From NCBI GenBank assembly GCA_002353825.1, contig DEKJ01000021.1, forward strand, positions 1 to 64,000: a stretch of 64,000 nucleotides of DNA, in the 5' to 3' direction. Below, piece after piece: positions 51,298 to 58,710 of this stretch. The notes beneath the pieces were generated by a model. It was given only the letters and a program-made list of their open reading frames with translations, was not told where the DNA came from and did no database searches. The DNA is from Prevotella sp. UBA2725. Its GTDB lineage: Bacteria; Bacteroidota; Bacteroidia; Bacteroidales; Bacteroidaceae. Position 1 is the stretch's first letter. Every line of letters begins with the position of its first letter. Position numbers and translations under genes: made by a program.

Positions 51298-53397
51298 ATG
51301 AAATTCAAATATCTATCGGGTATCTTGTTGCTCACGGGGGCACTCGCGCTGACGGCTTGCTCCGATGAGGACGACTACGCTGCTTCTACTTCGCCGCTGA
51401 TTACAGAGATCACGACAGGCGACGCCAGTGTGACGGCGGTCAGCGCTGCCATCGACGGAACGGTCAAAGATCTGAGTCATGCTAATGCTACCTCTTATGA
51501 GGTCGGTGTGGTCTACAGCACGTCTGCAGATCCGACCAGTGGCGGTACGAAAGTCGTAGGAACTTTCTCCAACGACACGATCAAGGCTCAGCTCACGGGA
51601 CTGCATACGGGAACGACTTACAACTATGCTACCTATGTGTGCCTCCAGAACAAGGTATATAAATATGGTGAGACCAAGACCTTTGTGGCTACCAACGCCA
51701 AGGCGATCACGAAGGATGCGCAGGACGTGTCTTATACAAAGGCTTCGTTCAGCGCCGACTATTCCGGGCTCGAAGGACTCAGCAATCCGGAGAAGGGCTT
51801 GAAGATCAGCATGACCAAGGACAATCTCGCCGAGGCCCGTGACTTTGATCTCACAACGGTGGGCGGGCTGCTCCCCGGCACCAAATATTATTATGCCGCT
51901 TACGTGAAGGTGGGCGACGGCTATGTCTTCGGTGATACGAAGGAGCTGACGACGAAGACGCAGGAGATGGAGTATGTGGACCTCGGCCTCTCTGTGACCT
52001 GGGCTAAGTACAACCTTGGCGCTGAGAGCGAGGAAGGCGTAGGCGCTTATTTCGGCTATGGCGATGCCACGGCGGAGAACTACTCGCAGGACAATGTCGA
52101 CTTCCCCTCGGGGAATATCGCCAACGGCGAGTTTGATGTCACCAATGGCGTGTCTGTCGATGGCGACTTCCCCCTCTTGAGTGAGATGCCGACCCTGGCA
52201 CAGGTGAAGGAGCTCATCAACAATACGTCAAAGAAGATCGAGACCGTCAATGGGGTGCAGGGAATCCGCTTCACGGGAGCCAATGGCAACTCCATCTTCC
52301 TGCCTTACACGGGTTATCGCGACGGGAAGAAGATCATCGACGACGGCAAGGCTTTCTATTGGACAGGCACACAGAGTGAGGTCAATGCCGACTATGCCAA
52401 CACCCTGACGTTCGATGCGCAGGGAATCGTGAAGAACGGCAACTCCCTGCGTCACTACGGCGTCCCCGTGCGCACGGTAAGACCTTACTCGGAGCTGAAA
52501 CCTTCCGACAACAGCAAACTCCTCGTCGTCGATAATGAGGGCTCCCTCCGCCTGGAGATCTACAACGAATACGGACAGACCAAGACGAGTGGGTCTGTCA
52601 TCGACCTGTCTTCTCTGAAGTTTAACAAGGCGATGGCTGTGACCTTCAAGCTCAGTGGCCTTGACGGCAATTATAAATCGGGAGCTGCCAAGAGCAACAT
52701 CGCCGGTCTTGAGTATGCTGCTTCCGGCTGGGATCCCAGCCGCTGGTCCGGCCTGTCGGGGGAGGGCACTGATGCCAAGTATGATGCCAACGTGACGGGA
52801 GATGGTACCTATACCGTCTGGATGGAAACCGCTAAAGCGGCTTCGGGAGCAGTCGTCTTCTGCGTTGATATCAAGAACCTGTACAATGAGCTCGCAGACC
52901 CGTCCAAGGTGAAGGCAGAGATCGTGAACATCTCCCTCGACCCCGATCCGACATTCGCTATGGACTATTCGAAGACAGCCTTCGTCAACAAGGACGGTAA
53001 CGATGTAGATGGACGTATCGAGATCTATAACGAGTATGGCGAAACGAAAGCCAATGGCGCTGATGCGTCCGCCCTCCATTTCTATGGTAACATGGCTGTG
53101 ACGTTCACGATCTCGGGTATCGACGGTAACCTCAAGGCGGGCGCTTCGAAGGCTTACCGCACGGAGCTGAGCTATGCCGACGCCGATTGGAGTCCTTCCT
53201 ACTGGGGCGGCAGCAGCTACGGACGTGTCACGGTGACGAAAGACGGTACGTACACCGTCTTCGCTACGCTCCCCGGTGAGTGCAAAGGCGCGATGGTATG
53301 GTCCATCGAACTTTATAATCTGTGGAAAGACCTTGAGGATCCTTCAAAGGTGAAGGTGACAATCAACAAGGTCGAGACGCCTGGTAAGATCCATTAA
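51298..53397 (+). CDS. multidomain lipoprotein with FISUMP-like domain and two tandem C-terminal modules
   Basis: The 699-residue lipoprotein (Cys at residue 21, LTACSDED) has two fibronectin-like N-terminal segments (about 30-215), a segment at about 224-398 starting YVDLGLSVTWAKYNLGA and ending YGVPVRTVRP that resembles the Fibrobacter-type FISUMP domain, and two tandem modules of about 130-140 residues (about 405-546 and 555-695). Both modules share IEIYNEYGXTK, MAVTF, SGXDGNXKXGA and an end LADPSKVK or LEDPSKVK. They look like carbohydrate-binding modules, but the family was not recognised. Downstream it has an intraoperon hairpin and then GH5. Confidence 0.7.
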   Translation: MKFKYLSGILLLTGALALTACSDEDDYAASTSPLITEITTGDASVTAVSAAIDGTVKDLSHANATSYEVGVVYSTSADPTSGGTKVVGTFSNDTIKAQLTGLHTGTTYNYATYVCLQNKVYKYGETKTFVATNAKAITKDAQDVSYTKASFSADYSGLEGLSNPEKGLKISMTKDNLAEARDFDLTTVGGLLPGTKYYYAAYVKVGDGYVFGDTKELTTKTQEMEYVDLGLSVTWAKYNLGAESEEGVGAYFGYGDATAENYSQDNVDFPSGNIANGEFDVTNGVSVDGDFPLLSEMPTLAQVKELINNTSKKIETVNGVQGIRFTGANGNSIFLPYTGYRDGKKIIDDGKAFYWTGTQSEVNADYANTLTFDAQGIVKNGNSLRHYGVPVRTVRPYSELKPSDNSKLLVVDNEGSLRLEIYNEYGQTKTSGSVIDLSSLKFNKAMAVTFKLSGLDGNYKSGAAKSNIAGLEYAASGWDPSRWSGLSGEGTDAKYDANVTGDGTYTVWMETAKAASGAVVFCVDIKNLYNELADPSKVKAEIVNISLDPDPTFAMDYSKTAFVNKDGNDVDGRIEIYNEYGETKANGADASALHFYGNMAVTFTISGIDGNLKAGASKAYRTELSYADADWSPSYWGGSSYGRVTVTKDGTYTVFATLPGECKGAMVWSIELYNLWKDLEDPSKVKVTINKVETPGKIH

Positions 53398-53410
53398 TTG
53401 TTTATTTCAT

Positions 53411-53435
53411 GGGGACACGCAATAAACGTGCCCCC
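53411..53435 (+). promoter_or_regulatory. intraoperon hairpin before GH5
   Basis: GGGGACACG pairs with CGTGCCCCC around CAATAAA, 14 nt after the lipoprotein stop. There is no T-run, so it is more likely an mRNA stability element than a full terminator. A UUCG-type hairpin (GGGGGGCC-TTCG-GGCTCTCC, 51226 region) lies in the previous gap. Confidence 0.45.
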
Positions 53436-53454
53436 GTGATAGTTTCTATTTAAT

Positions 53455-54894
53455 ATGAAGAAGATATATCTCTCATTGATCTTGGTTTGTGGCTTGGCCA
53501 CGGCGCATGCTCAGGATAACCCCCGCCTGTCGGTGTGTGGGCTCAACGCGGCGGAGACGGCTTATTATATGGCACCGGGCTGGAACCTCGGCAACACCTT
53601 GGAGGCGGGTTCCAGCGCAGACAACTTCACCGATAACGCCGGTACGGCTGCGGAGACATCGTGGCAGTCGACCAAGACGACGCAGGAGGTCATCGACCTC
53701 GTCAAGCGCAGCGGGTTCAAGACCGTGCGTATCCCTTGCTCCTGGGTCATGGGACATCTGAAAGAGACTACGACGATGACCATTGATCCCGACTGGCTGG
53801 CAAGGGTGAAGGAGATCGTAGACTATTGCATCAAGGACGGGCTCTTCGTTATCCTCAATGACCATTGGGATGGAGGCTGGCTCGAATATGACGGTTTCAC
53901 GACCGGTGCCGATGTGGAGAAGAAGAAAGAGCAGCTGCGCTTGCTCTGGACGAACATTGCTACCGCCTTCCGGGATTATGACGGTCACCTGCTCTTTGCC
54001 GGCATGAACGAGCCGGGGGTCGGTGGCGCCAGTCCGGATGCCCAGGGCACCTTGATGGTGAACGCGTATAATGACGACAGCGATGTCAACGAGACAGCTT
54101 TCGCCAACCGTGTCCTCGAATATGAGCAAGTGTTTATCGACGCCGTCCGTGCCACGGGTGGCAACAATGCGCAGCGCGTGCTCATCGTCCAAGGGCCGAA
54201 GGTCAGTGCAGCAAAGACCGTAAAATATCTCGATGTATCAAAGCTCATCGACAGTGCCAACAAACGGCTTATGGTCGAGATCCATTGCTATGACCCTTAC
54301 CGTTTCTGCCAGATGACTAAGGACGAATCATGGGGCAAGATTGAATATTATTGGACAGGCCATACTCCTGCCCGTGCCTCTTCCGACCGTGTCGGCTCGG
54401 TAAGTGAGCAGCAGGCTATACAGACAGCATTCAACAACATGAAGACTACCTTTGTTGACAAGGGCTATCCCGTCATCCTTGGTGAGTATGGAGCGACAGC
54501 CCGCACGCTCTCTTCCACACAAGGCAGTCAGGCTAAGCACAATGAGAGCCGCCAGTATTGGTTCAACTTCGCTACCAATTATGCCATGTCAGCCGGCATG
54601 GTGCCGTTCTGCTGGGATATCAACAACACAGGTGCAAAGATCATCGACCGTGCCAATGTGAAAGTCGGCGATGACTATGACCTCAATGGTATCAAGGAAG
54701 GTGTTGAGGCTGCACAGACTGCCTATAATACAATCTATCCCGAGCCGTCTTCGACATCGGGCATCAAGGCCGCTACGGTTTTTACGTCGGAGAGTGACAA
54801 CGTGTATGACCTTAGTGGGCGCGTGGTCTCGAAGAGTATCGAAAACCTTCCTCATGGGGCGTATATCTACAAGGGAAAGAAAATTATGAAATAA
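53455..54894 (+). CDS. GH5 endo-beta-glucanase (likely xyloglucanase, subfamily 4-like)
   Basis: The 479-residue secreted enzyme has a signal peptide (about 1-20, ATAHAQ), a TIM barrel with GWNLGNTLEA, VRIPCSW, VILNDHWDGGW, the acid/base E186 in FAGMNEPG and nucleophile E344 in ILGEYGA, and then a short tail YDLSGRVVSKSIENLPHGAYIYKGKKIMK-like region (about 450-479) similar to Prevotella type IX sorting tails. It would cut the beta-1,4-glucan backbone at the cell surface or outside. Subfamily 4 is inferred from the locus; sequence comparison is needed to fix it. No lipobox, so not surface-anchored through lipid. Confidence 0.88.
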   Translation: MKKIYLSLILVCGLATAHAQDNPRLSVCGLNAAETAYYMAPGWNLGNTLEAGSSADNFTDNAGTAAETSWQSTKTTQEVIDLVKRSGFKTVRIPCSWVMGHLKETTTMTIDPDWLARVKEIVDYCIKDGLFVILNDHWDGGWLEYDGFTTGADVEKKKEQLRLLWTNIATAFRDYDGHLLFAGMNEPGVGGASPDAQGTLMVNAYNDDSDVNETAFANRVLEYEQVFIDAVRATGGNNAQRVLIVQGPKVSAAKTVKYLDVSKLIDSANKRLMVEIHCYDPYRFCQMTKDESWGKIEYYWTGHTPARASSDRVGSVSEQQAIQTAFNNMKTTFVDKGYPVILGEYGATARTLSSTQGSQAKHNESRQYWFNFATNYAMSAGMVPFCWDINNTGAKIIDRANVKVGDDYDLNGIKEGVEAAQTAYNTIYPEPSSTSGIKAATVFTSESDNVYDLSGRVVSKSIENLPHGAYIYKGKKIMK

Positions 54895-54907
54895 GGTCCT
54901 TCCGGTT

Positions 54908-55208
54908 TATGGATAGATACGTGCCTCGGAGAGGCACACTTATCCATAACCCCAGACTAAGGGAGCGAAGCGACCGCAGTCTGGGGTTGGAGCAGAGAAC
55001 GGATTAGCTGACCACCAGCCTCGGAGAGGCTGAATGCGCCTTGGCGCGCTATGTTATTGATACAAGCCATTAAAAATATTACGCACTGTTGTGCATTCTG
55101 CCTCTCCGAGGCAGAAAATCAGCCAAATAAGCCCTCACAACATACCCCAGTCTGCGTCGCTACGCTCCTTAGACTGGGGTTATGTAAAATTCAGCCTCTC
55201 CGAGGCTG
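54908..55208. repeat. mirror-image composite of REP-like hairpins (A-B-A / A'-B'-A')
   Basis: Hairpins of type A (GTGCCTCGGAGAGGCAC 54921-54937; CAGCCTCGGAGAGGCTG 55016-55032) and B (CCCCAGACTAAGGGAGCG ... CTGGGG, 54950-54986) are followed in reverse order and orientation by A' (55098-55114), B' (55145-55179) and A' (55192-55208). B has a loop with GGAGCGAAGCGAC; B' carries its complement, GTCGCTACGCTCC. Together they fill most of the 400-bp gap between GH5 and GH31. Confidence 0.85.
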
Positions 55209-55294
55209 TTTAATGATTCTAATCAGAACCCAGGGAGAACCTTAAATGAAGGGTGGCTACAATGAATATCATGAATAAAATAATAAAAAATAAT

Positions 55295-58240
55295 ATGAAC
55301 AAACGTACAATATTATCCGCTTTGCTGTTAGCAGGTTTCCTGACGGCAGGCGCTGCGGGCTTCACACGTCAGCAGAGCTTCGTGACGATTCCTGTCACAG
55401 GGCCTTATGCTAACGGCCCGAAGATTGTCCGGCTCGAGGTCATGGGCCCGAAGATTATTCGCGTAGAAGCTACGGCAGAGCAGACTTTCCCACAGAAACA
55501 GAGTCTTATCATCGTGCCTCAGACACTGTCGACACAGTATGAGGTTACGGAGGATGCTGACAACGTGTATGTGTCCACGAAATCGTTGAAAGCACGCGTG
55601 AGCAAGTCTACAGGGCGTGTGGTGTTCTTCGATGCTAAAGGCAAAGAGATCGCGGCCGAGAATGCGACAGACGGTAAGACTTTCAAGCCTTTCACCGTTC
55701 CCGCCAGAGAGATTGGTGTGGACAGTCTCAAGGTGCCTGCTGCACAGCGTCATGGCTGGACCTGGACCCTGCAGTTTGACAACGATGGCACGCAGGGCTA
55801 TTATGGTCTCGGACAGCATCAGGCCAATGAGCTTAATATGAAAGGTAAGAACGAGGACCTCTATCAGTATAACACGAAGGTGTCGGTTCCGTTCGTAGTG
55901 AGCAACCGCAACTATGGCATCTTGTGGGATTCGTATAGCTATTGCCGTTTCGGCAATCCGGCCGACTATCTGCAGCTCAATCGCGCCTTCACGCTCTATG
56001 ATGCCAATGGCGTGAAAGGTCATCTCACGGGAACCTATACACAGGCTGATGGAAAGACCATCCAACGGGATGAGGACAGTCTTTATTACGAGTACCTCCT
56101 GCCTGACATGCCTCGCAAGAAGTCGGGTGACCTCGGTGAGGCTGCATTGCCTCAGGGCTTCAAGCTCAATGGCTCTCACGTGACCTACGAAGGCTACATC
56201 GAGGCTCCGACAGATAACCTCTACCGTTTCCTGCTTTATTATGCCGGTTACACGAAAGTGTTCATTGATGGTAACGAGGTAGTGCCGGAGCATTGGCGTC
56301 AGGCGTGGAACCCCAACTACTGTAAGTTCAATATCCGGTTGGAGAAAGGAAAACGCCATCATCTGCTGATCGATTGGTATCCTGACGGTGATGTGTCTTA
56401 TTGTGGGCTGCGCGTCGCTGCTCCCCGTCCCGAGGACGAGCAGCAGAAGCTCACTATCTGGAGCGAGATGGCAAAAGATCTCGATTATTATTTCATCGCA
56501 GGCAAGAACCTCGATGAGGTCATCAGCGGCTACCGTACCTTGACGGGCAAGGCTTCAGTGGTGCCTAAGTGGTCCATGGGATTCTGGCAGAGTCGTGAGC
56601 GCTACAAGACGAGCAAGGAAGTGGAGGAGACCCTGGCTGAGTTTCGTAAGCGCCATATCCCTATCGACAATATCGTGCAGGACTGGAACTACTGGAAGGA
56701 AGACCAGTGGGGAAGTCAGGAGTTTGAGCACAGTCGTTATCCGAATCCGCAGGCGATGCTCGACAGTGTGCATGCCATGCACGGCCGGTTCATGATCAGT
56801 GTCTGGCCAAAGTTCTATGTCAATACCGACAACTATAAGGAGCTCGACAAGAACGGCTGGATGTATCATCAGGCTGTCGTCGACTCTATCAAGGACTGGG
56901 TGGGACCAGGTTATATCGGCTCCTTCTACGATGCTTATGCTGCCGGTGCCCGCAAGATGTTCTGGAACCAGATGGACCGTGGACTCTATTCCCATTATAA
57001 CAAAGGCATTGACGCCTGGTGGATGGATGCCTCAGAGCCTAATGTACGCGACTGCACGCCGATGTGGTACCGCAAAGCACTGAGTGGCCCAACAGCCCTC
57101 GGCACCACTACTGAGTATTTCAATGCTTATTCTATCCCCAATGCCGATGCTATCTATAACGGTCAGCGTGGCGTCAATCCCAATCAGCGTGTCTTCTTGC
57201 TGACGCGTAGTGGCTTCGCCGGGGAACAGCGCTATTCGACGGCTACATGGAGCGGCGATATCGGTACCCGTTGGGAAGACATGCGCGCGCAGATCACAGC
57301 CGGACTCAACTATAACCTCGCAGGACTGCCTTTCTGGGGCATGGACCTCGGTGGCTTCTCGGTGGAGAACCGTTACATGAAAGCACAACAGGTCTATGAC
57401 CAGACAGGTGTTGAGAATGAGGATCTCAAAGAGTGGCGTGAGCTGCAGACCCGCTGGAACGAGCTCGGCTGCTTCGTGCCGCTCTATCGTACCCACGGAC
57501 AATGGCCGCTGCGTGAGGTGTGGAACATCGCACCTGAGCAGCATCCCGCCTATCAGTCTATCGTGTGGTACGACCGGCTGCGCTACCGTCTCATGCCTTA
57601 CCTCTACAGTATGGCTGGCGCCGTGCACTTCAATGACTATACGATGATGCGTGCCCTCGTGATGGACTTCAATGGTGACAGCAATGTATATGATGTCAAA
57701 GACCAGTGGATGTTCGGACCGTCTCTCATGGCTTGTCCTGTGATGGAATATAAGGCTCGTTACCGTAAAGTTTATCTTCCTGAGCAGCGTGGCTGGTACG
57801 ACTTCTATACGGGTCGTCATTATGCCGGAGGCGAGACCGTCATGGCTGCAGCGCCTTACAACCGCATCCCTGTCTATGTCCCCGAAGGCAGCATCCTGCC
57901 TGTAGGTCCTGAGATGGAGTGGAGCGATGAGAAGCCGGCAGAGCTTATCAACCTCTATGTCTTCGCAGGTAAGAACGCCTCGTTCACGCTCTATGAGGAT
58001 GAAGGCACCAACTACAACTATGAGAAGGGTAAGTATGCCACCATCACGTTCTCATGGAACGATGCCGCCAAGACGTTGACCATTGAGCCGCGTAAGGGCA
58101 GCTTCAATGGTATGCTCAAGAACCGCCGCTTCAATGTGATCCTCGTCGACAAAGACCATGCCAAGGGTGTGGATATCGACAACAATGTTGAGGGCAAAGT
58201 CGTGAAATACAGCGGCAAGGCCGTCAAGGTTTCTCTGTAA
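55295..58240 (+). CDS. GH31 alpha-xylosidase with PA14 insert
   Basis: The product is about 981 residues with a signal peptide (MNKRTILSALLLAGFLTAGA), an N-terminal beta domain, a PA14 insert at about 280-378 (GFKLNGSHVTYEGYIEAPTDNLY, KVFIDGNEV), and the GH31 barrel with nucleophile D578 in AWWMDASEPN and acid/base D655 in ATWSGDIGTRW. PA14-containing GH31 enzymes from Bacteroides and Cellvibrio are alpha-xylosidases acting on xyloglucan oligosaccharides. In-frame ATGs at 55253, 55262 and 55271 precede the chosen start; the chosen one gives a standard signal peptide. Confidence 0.9.
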   Translation: MNKRTILSALLLAGFLTAGAAGFTRQQSFVTIPVTGPYANGPKIVRLEVMGPKIIRVEATAEQTFPQKQSLIIVPQTLSTQYEVTEDADNVYVSTKSLKARVSKSTGRVVFFDAKGKEIAAENATDGKTFKPFTVPAREIGVDSLKVPAAQRHGWTWTLQFDNDGTQGYYGLGQHQANELNMKGKNEDLYQYNTKVSVPFVVSNRNYGILWDSYSYCRFGNPADYLQLNRAFTLYDANGVKGHLTGTYTQADGKTIQRDEDSLYYEYLLPDMPRKKSGDLGEAALPQGFKLNGSHVTYEGYIEAPTDNLYRFLLYYAGYTKVFIDGNEVVPEHWRQAWNPNYCKFNIRLEKGKRHHLLIDWYPDGDVSYCGLRVAAPRPEDEQQKLTIWSEMAKDLDYYFIAGKNLDEVISGYRTLTGKASVVPKWSMGFWQSRERYKTSKEVEETLAEFRKRHIPIDNIVQDWNYWKEDQWGSQEFEHSRYPNPQAMLDSVHAMHGRFMISVWPKFYVNTDNYKELDKNGWMYHQAVVDSIKDWVGPGYIGSFYDAYAAGARKMFWNQMDRGLYSHYNKGIDAWWMDASEPNVRDCTPMWYRKALSGPTALGTTTEYFNAYSIPNADAIYNGQRGVNPNQRVFLLTRSGFAGEQRYSTATWSGDIGTRWEDMRAQITAGLNYNLAGLPFWGMDLGGFSVENRYMKAQQVYDQTGVENEDLKEWRELQTRWNELGCFVPLYRTHGQWPLREVWNIAPEQHPAYQSIVWYDRLRYRLMPYLYSMAGAVHFNDYTMMRALVMDFNGDSNVYDVKDQWMFGPSLMACPVMEYKARYRKVYLPEQRGWYDFYTGRHYAGGETVMAAAPYNRIPVYVPEGSILPVGPEMEWSDEKPAELINLYVFAGKNASFTLYEDEGTNYNYEKGKYATITFSWNDAAKTLTIEPRKGSFNGMLKNRRFNVILVDKDHAKGVDIDNNVEGKVVKYSGKAVKVSL

Positions 58241-58264
58241 CATGCTGGAATGATCGGGATGCCC

Positions 58265-58571
58265 GCACCTCGAAGAGGTGCCACATGATCAGCACGTAAC
58301 GTAAGCACCTCGGAGAGGTGCCACATGGTTAGCCCCAGGTGAGGAGCGTAGCGACGTAACCTGGGGTTTAAAACCGCAGCCCAATAATTGAACGGTCGGC
58401 CTCGAAGAGGGCGAACATGGTCTGAGCGCTGGTTTGTGATGTTCTTTCTGAGGTTTGCCCTCTTCGAGGACACCTTGCAACGAAACCTCGCCACTCCTCA
58501 ACCCCAGGTTACGTCAGCCACACCCCCCATCCCCCTCCCCCGTAGGGAGGGAGAACCTTCCTCACCTGGGG
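58265..58571. repeat. second composite of REP-like hairpins with an interrupted copy
   Basis: Two A hairpins (GCACCTCGAAGAGGTGC 58265, GCACCTCGGAGAGGTGC 58305) lie in a 40-bp tandem, then B (58333-58366), a C arm (58398-58417) with its inverse (58453-58471), and B' (58502-58571). B' is the exact inverse of B except that its central GCTACGCT is replaced by 44 nt of C-rich sequence. The gap between GH31 and GH2 is 470 bp and holds no gene. Confidence 0.85.
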
Positions 58572-58579
58572 CTAACCAA

Positions 58580-58631
58580 GTTGGCCCCCTTCGGGGACCT
58601 TCGTACACTCGAGTTGGCCCCCTTCGGGGAC
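58580..58631. repeat. tandem GTTGGCCCCCTTCGGGGAC hairpins
   Basis: Two copies of GTTGGCCCCCTTCGGGGAC at 58580 and 58612, 32 bp apart, each a hairpin with a CTTC loop; a degenerate third copy is seen near 58660 (GTTTGCCCATTTGGGGC). They lie about 80 bp upstream of the GH2 start. No TAnnTTTG promoter was found in this gap. Confidence 0.75.
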
Positions 58632-58710
58632 TTTCGCACAACTGAACTTCGAATAAATCAAGTTTGCCCATTTGGGGCTTGCTCCAAATCTTCAATAAAA
58701 AACAATTCCT

